The notes under the pieces: generated by a model
Seen by the model: only the letters and a program-made list of their open reading frames with translations
What the model was told of the DNA's origin: nothing
Databases searched by the model: none
Program-made: the position numbers and the translations under genes
Part shown: piece by piece, positions 24,717-37,015 of the stretch
How the letters are laid out: every line of letters begins with the position of its first letter
Numbering within the stretch: position 1 is the first letter of the stretch
Source of the DNA: Istiophorus platypterus
Lineage: Eukaryota > Chordata > Actinopteri > Istiophoriformes > Istiophoridae
Direction of reading: 5' to 3'
NCBI GenBank assembly: GCA_016859345.1
Contig: CM029134.1
Span: 12,348,060-12,412,059, forward strand
DNA length: 64,000 bases

Positions 24717-25011
24717 ATGCGGTACACCACCCTCTTGGCCCTGCTGATAGGGGTTATGTTGTACGTGGTTATGGGAGCACTAGTTTTCCGCACCCTGGAG
24801 GCCCCAAAGGAGAGTTCGGCATACAAAGACCTGCTAAGAACCAAGCAAAACTTCCTAGACAATAACTCCTGTGTCACCGAGCTGGACTTCCACAAGCTTG
24901 TGAAGGTACCATCTCATTACATAACCCCATGCAAACACTAAAATAATACAAAATAATACAAAAAATAAAACAAAATTTATATCTTGACAGGAGATGAGAC
25001 ACACACACACA

Positions 25012-25046
<35 letters not shown>

Positions 25047-28000
25047 CCATTTTAAGGCACAAAAGATTAGCCCTTGCAAAAACAGACATATAAATAACAT
25101 GTGATATGTAAGTTGGATGTGGAACCCAGCAGAGGTTCAGAGTGCTGCAATCCCAGTAAATCTGTTGAATATACAGCAGCTTTAAATCCCACGAGAAAAT
25201 AACATGTCTGACACCTGACCTCGTGTTGTAAATGATTAGACATATGCCCACAGCATGCTGAAGGTTCCTAGCTATCTTAGATGCACACAAATCAAAACGG
25301 CATTAAGTAAGTAAATAATGTTTATTTATGCATTACTTTTTTAGAGCTTTTTTATTTTATAAAGCAATATTATCAGTCAAACCAGACTTTTCTCAGTAAA
25401 TACAGTAATTACTACACAGTCCAAGTTTCCATTAAGATTAAAAACATTTGGAAGTTTATCAGAGCTCACTAGGATACAGTTAGTTAACAGTTAGTTAACA
25501 CTGTTACTCCCACAAATACAAATAGTGGTTACATTTGGTTGTACAAATAGTGTACGTGGCACAACCAAGCTTAAATGACTTGTTGGGGCAGAATAAGTAC
25601 CAGCTGTATGGTGTAACAGTTACAATCAGATGACCGTAAAAAGACAGACTCAGAGGCTGAGATTATCGACCCTGTAATCAATTAGTATAGACAATATATC
25701 AAGTTGTCTGGTTGCACAGATTCTGTACTGTTTATAAAAGAGAGACAGTTTTATTATTTTAAATGGTATATTTATTATAGAATTTCTAAAGATTGAACAA
25801 AGTTTTTAAAATCTTTGATAAAAGGATGTGATATTTCTTATTAACAGTTAATAGTGTCAGATATATAATTACTATTCAACCTCACCAAGAAGACCAGGAG
25901 TGTTTGGACATGAAGCATTTGTCTTGAAAAAGGCTCATAATCTCAGACCTAACCACTGTTACAACCACTGTGACAGACTGAGACACAGTGTTCACTCCAA
26001 AGATCTTTCCCGAAGTTTCCCCCTTACTGCTGCGCTGTACAAGTTCATTTTAAATGCCATATATTATATTTTGACATGAGCAGCAACTTTGTCAAAAGGG
26101 GCTGATATGTTTTCTGGTGTAAAGTATCAGTGCAATATCTAGTGAACATATGAACATTTTTACCATTTGCTCTCTCTCGCTAATGTCCCACAATATGAGA
26201 CGTATGTCACTTGTGAAAACCATTTTTGCAAAATCTACCTAAGAGTCTGTAAAATATTGGTGAGTGATAATTATTAAGCAATGCAAATGATTTTATTTCC
26301 TTGCTGTAAAACAAACAAGCTGGCTGTGGTCCTATTTGATACATTAAAAGCTATTTTATGTCACCTTGCATCTTAATACATCTTGTACATTGATAATTTG
26401 CACTTATGACTCAAGGAAAATTGATATTAATTGTATATTATCTGCTAAATACTGAGAGAAATAAAGAAAATTGAAATGCAATCAAATAAAGCTAAACAAA
26501 TGCAAGTGTAAACAGGTACACGCTGATAATATGCACAGATTTGTGTTAAAGTATAAATATACAGTTTAATAACTTCTCGAATAACATGTCTTCCCTGCAG
26601 GGAGTGGTGTCTGCGGTTGATGCAGGCCTGGATGTGAGCAGCCTCTCTGCCAATTTCACCAGCCGCTGGGACATGGCCTCCGCCTTCTTCTTCTGTGGTA
26701 CCATCATTACCACCATAGGTAGGTGGCAGGGCTTACCCTCGGGTAAAACTTTGAAGATCCTCCAACTCTAAAATGCTCTCTCAAGTGAAGACCTTTGTTG
26801 TAAAGTTAGCATGTCTGATATTGTAGAGGTAATTAAATAGGAAATGGTATTTTTCCACAGAAGTGCAGAGTTGTACAAACCATCATCTCCAGTGTTAGTG
26901 GATTTTTTTAAATTGTTGATGAGCTGACATTATCCTCATTAACTTATTAACTAATGCAATCTAAAATAGGTTTTTAGGACTCCACACCGGCATCCGCTGC
27001 CACAGGCATCATGTTTTTGAGTTTTTTGTCAGTGCAACTCTTGTGGAACATGATTCACCAGAAACCCCTTGAGGGAGTTTCATTACATCTGGCACAAACA
27101 TATATTTGGTGACATAGGATGAACTTGAATTTGATGGTCAAAGGTCAAGGTCACTGTGACCTCACAAAATAGAATTTTTGGCCATAACTGAAGAATTCAT
27201 GCACTGTTTATGGCAAAATACATTTAACAGCATTTATTTTTTATATTTATATATTTTTTCTTCACTACATATGTTATATGAGTCTGGACAGACATGAATG
27301 TAAATTACAACTTGACTGGTTGGCAGAGGCATGCGACCAGGAGGCAGTTATTCTGGTTAAAAGTTAATCATTCACATTTTTTCAAACAGTTGATATGATG
27401 AGACAAATTACCTGTTGCACTGTGAGAGGGTTGTAGTGGCTCAGCGCCCTCTGGACTGCTTCTTGTCTCCTGTCTCACATTTAGGATATAGATTTTAGAT
27501 CTAAAATGTTTTTCCCTACTCTTAATTCCAACTAAATTTAGGACTGTCAATGTTAGGGGGTTTTCCTGCGTCTTGTAGTTAAGAACTACATTTGGCCTTA
27601 CGGTGATTTGTGAATAATCGACCAGGTGTATAATTCGTTTTTTTTCTAACTTGTCCTTGCTGATAAGGGACAGTTCCTTAACCCATGACCAAGGGAACAA
27701 TGCTGAAGACCTATTGTTTTATGGAGGATTTTGCTTGCAAGTGTACTTGTGGCCTGAGAAACTGCAGGACTGGACTGGGCACCTAAATCCATGTTTAAAG
27801 AACTAGACCTGTGTATTTGTCTTTAGAAATTGATGAGCTCATCCTACTCCTCCTGTAATTCCAAAGGACATGTCAGAATCTGTCTCTGGTCTATTGGTAG
27901 TTACTTATACAAAAATGTTTACAAACTATTTTCAAACTATAGGAGCACAGCTTATGTATGCTATGTAAAAATCCCTCCTAATTGAAACAAATTCCTAAGA

Positions 28001-31000
28001 AGTCTCCTTAGAATTTGCATGCATATTAACTTGTGTAAGTAGCTACAAGTCTTTATGTTGTCTTGGGCTTTTTTAACAGGCTTTGGGAACCTATCTCCTC
28101 GGACATGGTACGGCCAGTTGTTCTGCGTGTGTTATGCCCTTGTGGGCATCCCCATGTTTGGCATACTGCTGGCTGGAGTGGGTGACCACATGGGCACGGT
28201 GCTGCGGAGAGCTGTAGCCAAGATTGAGACCCTCTTCCTGGTGAGAATGGTCTGTCCTGCCCAGGAACCAAACCTCAGTTGGACTTACGCCTGTCCAACA
28301 GTTAAGGACCTTTGTGTTTGGGGCCTGGATTTGTTTGTTTTTTTTAACTTTATTTATTTCAGTTTTTTCATTTCTGCAGCAAATAATTGTCATTTTCTAA
28401 TACCCGGTATAATCAGAAATGCAAGGATTTCATCTCAGTTACTGTGAAACTGGAGTTGAACCATCATTAATAGTGTAGAGTCGTGTTCGAACTTGTGTAC
28501 TTTTGAAAGAGGGGATTTTTAGTTTACGCTATTGTTTTGAAGCACATCAACACAATCAGAGATTATTGTACAAATGCTAAGTAACGTGGCTGGAAGTAGC
28601 TACTGCCTCCATGACAGTCACAAAACTTGAATTGCAGGAAAACATTTCTGCAGGTGATATGTTATTTCAAACCTGTATTTATATAGGGTGCACAGCTGTT
28701 GCCAGTGCTGCCTGCATATTATAACGTTGTTGAGTTTACACACACTGTAGCTGCAGCTCACCACTGAGCAACTGCAGAGGAGCCGTCTGAAGACTTTTAC
28801 CTATTCACTTCTCCTATATAGATTTTCTCAGACAATTTCAACAACCACAAGGTCACAAATAAAATTCTCTATTCTCAGAATTTACCTGCACGTGTGAATT
28901 CAAGGATCTTCAGCCAAGAAAAAGCTTACATGTGAAATTTCATTCCTGACCTTAGAAAGAGTAGACTCAGTGTAGATGTGACATTACACAGATGTTGATA
29001 TGTGTGGTCAAAATATGACTGTTCACACCAAACTCTCTTATGTCTTATGATTTATTCACTTTTGTTGTGTTTCGAAATATGTAACTATGAGAACAGTCGT
29101 AAGTAACAGTTGTTATAAATTCTCCGTCTGTTTTTACGGCTTCCTTTGTCTCCTGTAGAAACACAAGGTCAAGCCGACCACTGTGCGTGTGATCTCAGCG
29201 GTTCTCTCCATCTTGATTGGTTGTCTCATCTTCCTTGCTGTACCAACAGTCGTGTTTCAGAAAGTGGAGGACTGGTCGTTCCTGGAGTCACTCTACTTTG
29301 TGGTCATCACTCTCACCACTGTTGGCTTCGGAGACTATGTACCAGGTACCGACACACACGCACACACACACGATGCACATCAAGTTATGCACAACCTCAT
29401 GTGTGTTGCATTTCAAACTGATCTAGAGCCGTCGTTTCCAGCCTGCAGGGTTAAGAGCCACTGCAAGGAATGGCAAGAGAATTCTGAGGGCTCACAAGAT
29501 GATAGCCAGGGAAGGAAATGAGTAAAACCTAGACTCTGCTACACAAAATTCTGTTTATTTATGAGACTTTTCCGATATCTATCTTCTTGTAACAAACAAT
29601 CTGATAACTGAAAATTACTCATGGTTTAAACTCAAGCAAAAAATGTTGGGAACCACTGGTGCAGTGGTTAGAGCAGGTATCAGACATCCTTCATTAAAAC
29701 CTCGTCTGTACTAACTGATGCAAGAAAATGCTTCCTAGGATTTCTCTGAAACAGACCCCTTATGTCTGTGGGGGGTGGGAGTGGGGGGGCAGTAGAAGCT
29801 GAATATCTCTGTGGGGATCAGTGGAACATCACACCACATTCAACCCCACTTTCTCCATGTCTAGGTGGCGGTCGTGGGGGTGGCTGGTTCTTTAAGCCTC
29901 TGGTGTTGCTGTGGATAGTGTTTGGTCTCGCCTACTTTGCATCCATCCTCACCATGATAGGCAACTGGCTGAGGGTGCTGTCGAAGAGGACCCGCGCTGA
30001 GGTGAGAGATACACGGAGCAGGAACGTGTACCGACAGAGGAAGACCTGCACTGTAATTTTGTTCCCTTATATTTTCTAACCTACTGCTTATGTCTCTCTC
30101 TGTCTGTCTCTCTCTCTCTCTCTCAGATGGAGGAGTTGAGGGCCCATGCCACAGACTGGACCCAGAACATCCAGAACATGTCCATGGACTTCCGCATCCC
30201 AAACCCTCTGGAGTTCAACGACCCCTTCCTCCTGCAGCGCCGGCGCTGGAAACGCAGTGAGCGCCGCCGTATCCGTCGGGGAGCCCAGGGCACTCTGGGA
30301 TACTGGATTCGGGGGGGATCCGAGAACGGGCACCTGCCGATCCGCTGGGCCGGCCTCTCCAGCTCCATGAGCCAGCTGGAGGCCCATTCATCTCTCGAGG
30401 GGACGGTGGTTGCTAAATCCAGGCCACGGGCCAGTGCTGCCGGAGGAGAAACGATCCAGAGAGCAGGACCTGGAATGAAGGTCGATCACGCTGTGAGTCT
30501 GCAAGTGGAGGGCAGGTCGTTTCCTCAACTGCTGGCCCGCTCATTGTCCCTCCCTGTGGCTCACTCCACCTCAGAGCTGGACTCGGCAGGTGCAGCCATG
30601 CGGGGAGGATCTCCGTCTCGATCCGAGTCTCCTTTCGACTCCAAATCAGACGGCTCCTCGGTCTCCTTGTCCTTCCAAGCGCTCCACCAGTTCCAGCCCT
30701 GCTGCACCATCAGCACCATGGAGAGGGGAGGAGTGAGAGCCACAGACGTGGACACAGCACTAGAGAAAGGCAAGCTGATTCCAGTAGAGAAATGTGGAGT
30801 TATAGCAAATAGCCACAAACATACACCTACCCCCGGCTTTTGCCCATACTCCTCCTCACTTCATCCCCCTATTTTCCCCCCTCCTATCCCACCAATCCTC
30901 CTTCCCTCCCCTCCCCTCCACACTGCTGCGTCAGCCAGCTGCCAGCTGCTGGATTTCTTCGGGGAGAACCTAGCGTATATAGACGAGTCCTCAGATACGC

Positions 31001-31230
31001 TGAGTGACCGTGCCCAGCCGGCAGTAAGCGAGGAGAAGAGGAGACGGCCGCGAAAGCCCAAGAGGAAGAGTATAAGGAGGCGGTTGTCGCACAGTTGGAG
31101 CCCCCTGCAGGTGAAGAGGCCGAACAGGGACATGCAGCCACCATCCAATCCCCCAACGCCACCTCCAGACTCTTCTCTTCCAGACCTGCCCCGATCAGAG
31201 AAGCAGATGGATTTAGCTCCTGCAATCTGA
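24717..31230 (+). CDS. kcnk4: Two-pore-domain K+ channel, KCNK4/TRAAK type
   Basis: A plasma-membrane background K+ channel subunit of the TREK/TRAAK mechano- and lipid-sensitive group, working as a dimer. Exons: 24717-24905, 26601-26718, 28080-28240, 29159-29345, 29865-30001, 30127-31230; 631 residues. M1 is at about 4-24. The extracellular cap has Cys52 and an N-glycosylation site at Asn81. The first filter TIGFG is at 101-105, M2 at about 115-137, M3 at about 165-190, the second filter TVGFG at 210-214 and M4 at about 229-252. TRAAK identity rests on the start MRYTTLLALL (human MRSTTLLALL), CGTIITTIGFGN, and the tail motif ENLAYIDESSDTLSDR (human ENLAFIDESSDTQSER). KCNK2/KCNK10 lack that tail motif. 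The membrane-proximal tail RAHATDW resembles TREK channels (RAHAAEW) more than human TRAAK. The tail of about 367 residues is much longer than in human TRAAK (393 residues in total). Confidence 0.94.
24999..25044. repeat. CA microsatellite in first kcnk4 coding intron
   Basis: A CA run with one G interruption, about 95 bases after the exon 24717-24905. Confidence 0.95.
26601..26718 (+). CDS. kcnk4: kcnk4 exon with first pore helix and filter
   Basis: The exon follows ttccctgcag and ends ATA G|gtaggt, splitting the filter glycine codon. It encodes the second half of the cap, with the glycosylation sequon NFTS, the pore helix (WDMASAFFFCGTIITTI) and the first filter threonine. The intron position inside the filter (TTI/GFG) is characteristic of TREK/TRAAK genes. 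The remaining filter residues come from 28080-28240. Confidence 0.93.
27040..27225. repeat. Dispersed fish repeat with nuclear-receptor half-sites
   Basis: Intronic segment with tcattacatctggcac, ggtcaaaggtcaaggtc and ggccataactgaagaatt, a pattern common in fish introns. It includes the palindrome AGGTCACTGTGACCT at 27148-27162. Confidence 0.5.
29159..29345 (+). CDS. kcnk4: kcnk4 exon with M3 and second pore filter
   Basis: The exon starts after cctgtag and encodes residues 157-218: a basic loop, M3 (about VISAVLSILIGCLIFLAVPT), the second pore helix and filter TTVGFGDYV. It ends in phase 1. The next exon opens with a Gly/Arg-rich loop (GGGRGGGW) before M4; the M4 segment itself is conserved. 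Confidence 0.93.
29425..29662. mobile_element. Candidate hAT-type non-autonomous element
   Basis: The ends are inverted relatives: ccgtcgtttccagcctgcagg at left and aatgttgggaaccactgg at right, flanking about 240 bp. The right end matches that of the element at 46700. It lies between the second-pore exon and the M4 exon of kcnk4. Target duplications were not resolved. Confidence 0.45.
30127..31230 (+). CDS. kcnk4: kcnk4 final exon: long cytoplasmic tail
   Basis: A single 367-codon exon encodes the whole cytoplasmic tail after M4. It starts with the amphipathic segment MEELRAHATDWTQNIQ, the region that senses lipid, pH and stretch in TREK-type channels. A cluster rich in Arg follows (RRRWKRSERRRIRR), then a long Ser/Pro-rich, probably disordered stretch. 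The conserved ENLAYIDESSDT motif comes next, then a second basic cluster (KPKRKSIRRR) and a Pro-rich end. TGA is at 31228-31230, with an AATAAA about 50 bases later. Confidence 0.92.
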   Translation: MEELRAHATDWTQNIQNMSMDFRIPNPLEFNDPFLLQRRRWKRSERRRIRRGAQGTLGYWIRGGSENGHLPIRWAGLSSSMSQLEAHSSLEGTVVAKSRPRASAAGGETIQRAGPGMKVDHAVSLQVEGRSFPQLLARSLSLPVAHSTSELDSAGAAMRGGSPSRSESPFDSKSDGSSVSLSFQALHQFQPCCTISTMERGGVRATDVDTALEKGKLIPVEKCGVIANSHKHTPTPGFCPYSSSLHPPIFPPPIPPILLPSPPLHTAASASCQLLDFFGENLAYIDESSDTLSDRAQPAVSEEKRRRPRKPKRKSIRRRLSHSWSPLQVKRPNRDMQPPSNPPTPPPDSSLPDLPRSEKQMDLAPAI

Positions 31231-32997
31231 CGACCACCACGTTCACAACGTGGTGCCAAAGTCGAGATCTGACAAAAAAATAAATAGACCACATTGGGTT
31301 TACATGTAGGTTTACAGTAAACCTGATACTCTGATACCCATCGACAACACACACACCACCATATTCAAATCTCATTTTACAAGTCAGCTTTAATCAATGC
31401 TATTTATGGTTAGCCTTGCAAATCAAGCCCATAAAATCCTGCTCTGTTATTTTGTGATCTGGCAAAAGCTCAATAGACATTTGTTCGGGGCAGAAATCCC
31501 TTAAATCGCCTGCACAATAGATGATTTACAGCTGTTTTCCTTCACAGAGACACCAACATGACCACTGTACTCATGACCCAACAAAAGTTCTATTAGTTTG
31601 GCTGTCAAACAGTAAAAAAAAAAAAAAAAAAAATGCCGGCAGGTCTGGAAATGCCAGGTTTTAAATAAATCTGAAGAGAGAGACAAATGGACCTTTCAAA
31701 TAAAGAAATTATTCTTAATTTTAAAAATGGACCACACCCGGTGCCACTAGTTGGTCAGGAGTTTTGGAGGTTTCAGGAGGCGGTGAGTCACCTCATTTCC
31801 CAGACATCATTACACATAATTATCTACTTTGTTGATCTGGCGCTCGGATGCCGAGCTCGGTTGAATTTCGGCAGACGCATTCATCACTAAATGTCAGGTT
31901 TAAACTTTGTGCAGCTAACTTTTGGCGACAGACTAATAGCTTTAACTTTAGTGCAGGGTTTCCCGCAGTGTTGAGCAGCTGAGGGTTCACCACAGCTGCT
32001 TCCTTTGTTGGTCATCAGTGTATTACTCTCGTAAAACACTTTACGGAATATAAAATTAAAAGTGAGGGAGAACAGGGAGAGAGAGCAGAAGAAGGATTTC
32101 ACATAGCAAATGCCATTCTAATTAATAAGTGTTGACTGTTGTTAAAGCTATCATCTACCAGCTAATTTGATCCTGGGACACCAAAGTACTATCCGCTGCT
32201 TCATGTTACGCCATTTGTGCACCTTACACCATGATAAGAATCTTTTTGTGTAACATTATTTTTAAGTTTATTGTGTTCACCAATCAAGTGTCCTTACATT
32301 CGGCAAGAGTTTGCTTGAGACCATTTTCCACCTTGACTAACACAGTTGTTAATAGGTTTTAATCTTTTTTGTTTTTATTATTTTCAAAGACTACTTCTTT
32401 GCCACATCAATCACAATGCAAATTTTTCGCCTTTTGTACATGCCTCTTTTGTACGTGCTTTTTGTCCTCGGCTGAACTGTTATTCGCCTCATATTGTCTT
32501 ACAGTGACACATTAAAGTGATGTTATTGATCATTGATTTTTTTTTTTTTTTTTTATCAGTGTGACAGTTTTCTTAAAGTTTCCATGTGGACTTGTTGACC
32601 ATTGTTAATGCCATGTAGCCTTTTTTTTTTTTTTTTTTTTTCCAAACGAGTGGGTCCTCGTACACAATGGGCCAGTGGTTTAACACTGTTCCACTGATCA
32701 ACGGGTCATAGCTCATCACGTGTGTAGAAATACACTAATGACCAACAAAGTAAGTCAAGAAGGCAACTGCAAGCTAGTAAACATGGATGTAAACAATGCA
32801 GCTTTAAAAATTTTAGGAAAAAAATTGGCTTTTTTTATGAAAATGTTTTTTTAGACTTCACGGATACACACAATGCCTTCTAGTGCATAACAGTGAATGT
32901 AAACAAAAACATTACATATGAGAAAACTCGCGCACACTTAAGTTCTGCAAAGCCTGTAGTGCCTGTGAAATGACGTTGAGTGAGAGAAAACCAAGCC

Positions 32998-33416
32998 TGT
33001 GTCCCAGTTTCATACCAATAACTATCCAGGCCTTTTTGAGTGCATTCTCGCTCTAAAAGAGAAGATTCAAAGATGCATCCTAGGATGTGCCGGGACACAT
33101 CTTCAGTGATGTTCCTGAGGTCATGGGGTGTTTCAGGTCTTTTTAAACATCATGCATCCTCACTCAGGCAGCCCTGCCAGTGGCTGGGCTGCATAATTCA
33201 GTACACCCCAAACAGTTGGCGCCACTCACAGATGGCGAGACAGTTCTACAAAAAACTTGGAAAACAAAAAAACTTTAGTATTAAATTTTTGGAAAGACAT
33301 CTTAGTATATGACTGTAAAGTGTGTTCATTTCTAGTATACTAACTCCAATTAGAGTAAAGCTTTGTATACAGTATGTTCTGTAAACTGTTGGTACCCAGT
33401 TTAAAACTGGGACACA
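32998..33416. mobile_element. Inverted-repeat element (MITE-like), about 420 bp
   Basis: TGTGTCCCAGTTT at 32998-33010 is exactly inverted as AAACTGGGACACA at 33404-33416. The interior has no coding frame. It is consistent with a DNA-transposon derivative. Confidence 0.6.
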
Positions 33417-34078
33417 GTCTGTTGTTCCCAAACCTCCAATGGATGTGAAATGACCTGAGCCCTGACCTCCGTGAGTCCAGAATGAACTCGGCTCTCGGTG
33501 GATGTGGGATAAACAGTAACTTCCTGCTTACTCAGGACCAGGAGCTACTACACGAGGCTGTCGTGGCATTATGCCCTCTGCCAGCGCCAAAATAAGTAAC
33601 TGACTGAATCCAAACTCAAATTCAGGCGCCCACATATTTTGTAATGCGTTGACAGAGGGCTGGAAGGAGAAAGATACCCACATGGCACTGTCATTATGAG
33701 TCAGACTCCTGACAAATGAAGGTCAGATATGTTTTGCCTCTTTCTGTGTTTCTTTTAATTCTTCTTTCAATTTAAAAAAAAAGTTTCAGACAAAATATTT
33801 GGCCATGACTTCTTAACTTCAATTCCAGATAGGGGACACTGATGATAAGCATAACATTTTCAAATGATTGGCCAGTTGGTGGCACATCTCTGGGAATTGT
33901 GAGTTTTTCTCATATCTGTTTACTAAATGCCTGTCTGATGTCTTATTACCATTTTACGCTTTTGCTTTGTTAGTGTAAGTGTTAAGTTTAAATGTGAAAG
34001 TAAATCCAAATGTCAATGATACAGCGAAACCCTTAATCTAAATATCTAAACAGTCAGAGAGTATCCTAAATGATGATT

Positions 34079-34290
34079 GTAACTAAGTACATTTAATCTA
34101 GTACTGTACATTACTTAAGTACAAATTTGAGGTACTTGAGTTTTTTCTTTTCATGCAACTTTATATTTCTATCCCACTATACTTTTAACATTTTATGCTT
34201 CTGGCTTCTCAAATGTGATTTTTTTTTTTTTTTAACTGTTCTTTTTAATCATTCTAATTTATTTTATACATTTTGAGGTAGGCCAAAACA
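34079..34290. repeat. Dispersed 'aagtact' repeat, copy 1
   Basis: It contains taactaagtacattta, gtactgtacattacttaagt and gaggtacttgag. Related fragments occur at 36961-37015, 43016-43110 and 45883-46020. I recognise it as a common teleost family of uncertain class. Confidence 0.55.
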
Positions 34291-34724
34291 ATAAAATGAA
34301 ATATTACACTGATTTGACATGTATCCAAAACAAAAACATCAACACTATATATGCACCTATCTGCATACTTTCAAATAACTCACTTATGTGCAAAAATTCA
34401 ATTGAATGTGCTCTGAACATCAGAATAAAGGAAAGAAATACTACAATCTTGTTTATTTTCCTCATCTTCCATGACTTTTTTATAAGTAATGTAACCCAGT
34501 CTTTATGAATAACAAATGTTTGTTGTTGTTTTTGTTTTTTTTAATCAGATTGTTTTTATTTTACTATCAAAAAAATAGTGTGGTTTCCCGTAAAAAGGAA
34601 AATCTAAAAAACCAAAAACCTTTTCTATCCAGCTGAGAGAACAAACTGTGCAAATCCTCTTTCTTTTAGAATAACACCCGCACAGGTTTTAATAAGTGGT
34701 AAAATATCTGATCTCCTGCTGGCA

Positions 34725-35125
34725 AGAAAGTTGGATTTAACATTTATTTTTAGGATATGACTTGAAATATTTGAATTCAAGTTGTGTATTTAATTTTTAG
34801 ATTTAAGTTATAATTAGCATACATATTACATGTAGTACTGTTTTATGAGGAAAAATAAGTAAAACAGGTTAATAAACTTCACGTTAAATCATGTAAATTC
34901 AAAACTTAAAAAAATCAGATTGCTTTTTTGTTATTAAGCTAAATGTGGTAGAAATCTGTTGTTAGTTTGAAGGAGAGTTAAGCAAGATAAACACTCAGTG
35001 GCCACTTTATTAGGTACACTTATATAATCTAATATAATCCAATACAATGATTTGTTTTAAAGTTTAATGTTGCTTATAATGTTCAGTTTTTGTCAACACT
35101 GTCCCAGAGGTTTTTTTTTTTTAAA
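34725..35125. repeat. 400-bp dispersed repeat, copy 1
   Basis: It shares a colinear series with 53930-54320: aggatatgactt, tgttttat(g/a)agga, gttgttagttt, ggccactttattagg, cccagaggtttt. It is near full length in both places. Confidence 0.65.
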
Positions 35126-36179
35126 ACAATCATTAAAAGGTCATAGTGATTATATATTTTGATCACATATTTACTTGATTTGATTTTCACAGACATTTTT
35201 TGCAGTAAGCTCAACTCAACACAGATAGACGAAGTGTCTATAAACACTATTTAATGTCACTCTTAACCTTGTATCCAAGCACATCGGCCATGATGTGAAT
35301 TTAAAGAAAGAAATTTACAGAAATGTCGCCCTCGTCTGTTTAAAAAGAGAACAGTCAGGCCTCTGTGGCTTAGGCCTCCTGGCTGTTTTGTCCAAACAGG
35401 GCCTCAAGTATTGCTCTGGTCTCCAAGTCAGACTTCTCAGAGAATATGGCTTCAGTAAGGCTAAGGACACAAATCAATATCTTCTGTTTACTCCTGTGTC
35501 TCATTACTCTGCAGCTCTGCCGCTTGTATAACATTTTATTTTGTGTTTATGGTGTCCTGTTGCCCTGGGAGCGGTATTTTAATTTAACTGCCAGAAAAAA
35601 AAAGCAGAAAGAATTTAAATCTAGTTTTTGAGGAAAAAAGTATTTTCAAAACCTGTAATGTGAGCTATATTTGACACAGACCATAAGGTGTATGTGAGAA
35701 AGAGTGAACTGCGACTCACGACCTTTATCAAAGGCTCTCTTACATTTTACGGGAAGTATGAAGGATTGCGAGTATGAATCATGACATAATTTGCTATATA
35801 GAGGCCATACAAGCCAGATCTATATGTGTATGGGTGTGGGTGAGCTCTTGATGAGGGTTTATGCCTATATTCCCTCCCAAGGGAGAAGGCGCAGGCATGA
35901 TTTATGAAGAGAGATGAGGTGTGTAGGTGTATGTGTGTGTGTGTGTGTGAGTGTGTGTGTGTGTTTGTGAGTGAGTGAGTGAGTGGGGGTCTATATCCAC
36001 AGCAGACTCCCTTCCCAAGGACAGTGGGACCCAGTGTAAGACAGAGCAAGGCGCTCTATCGTGGGATAAGTACAGGTTGTATATAGCAAGGGATAGTTAA
36101 GTGGAAAAGACTAACAGATGCTGGGGCTAGTTTACTCAGGGGGGAGGGAGCCTCACCACAGCTCAAGCACTAGCACCCC

Positions 36180-36182
<3 letters not shown>

Positions 36183-36213
<31 letters not shown>
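36183..36213. repeat. CA microsatellite
   Basis: A perfect CA run of about 15 units in the kcnk4-tgfb2-like gap. Confidence 0.95.
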
Positions 36214-36217
<4 letters not shown>

Positions 36218-36960
36218 GAGGCTGCATTCTCACTGTGGCTTAGAAAAAACAATTTTTACAGCGATGGCTGGGGAACAGTTTGTATCACTTTAAGCTATTT
36301 TAACACCAGTAAAGACAGACGCATCTCCAACATTGGCTAAATTTAAATTTCGAGCGCATTAAAGGCTTATTTCAACAAAATTACAAAAGAAAAAAACTTT
36401 CTAATGTACCTGTGGGGGAATCTGACCATGCGGATAGTTTTGGTTTTGTTTTGTTTTTTTCTAAATATCCATCTATGAGATTTCTGCCTCTGTACCAATA
36501 CACTGGAGGTCAAGTGAATTTTGTTTCTGATGCACAAACATCACCAGTTCCGCTGTTTTGATTGGGGCCTTTTTTTATGACTTCAGTGAACAGACCCTTT
36601 AAGAAAATTGCGACAGAAAATCACACAAGTCGTAACAAAAACAGGTTCTTGAGATTGAGATGAAGAGAAAACAAAGCCAGATGTGTACAGCTGGCCAAAT
36701 AGGTCATTGAGTAGTCTGTGAAAGACAGACAAGAACAGTTGTATGTGTCCTCATTTCAAGAGTAACGTAGTATATGTGTATATATGGACACATATTTGTG
36801 TATAAATAGATATAGATATTTTCCCATGTATACTTACTCTAAAATATATTTGGGCAACTATGCAATATATTATTATAAATGTACATTATGTATCATGGAT
36901 CTAAGAAGTTTAGTTCTTGAAAGTATACAATGAAAATGGAAAATACTCATTGAACCTCAA

Positions 36961-37015
36961 AAAAGTATTAAAGTACAACGCTGGAGTAAATGTACTTTTA
37001 CTTTCCATCACTGCT
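36961..37015. repeat. Dispersed 'aagtact' repeat, end fragment
   Basis: A short piece with attaaagtacaacgctgg, gtaaatgtacttttact and ttccatcactgctg, matching the terminal part of the family. Confidence 0.4.

Noticed and set aside
24717..31230. Assignment of the channel to KCNK2 (TREK-1) or KCNK10 (TREK-2)
   Set aside because: The start MRYTTLLALL and the tail motif ENLAYIDESSDT belong to KCNK4, and the trmt112-atg2a neighbourhood agrees. TREK-like residues just after M4 are noted as a feature only.
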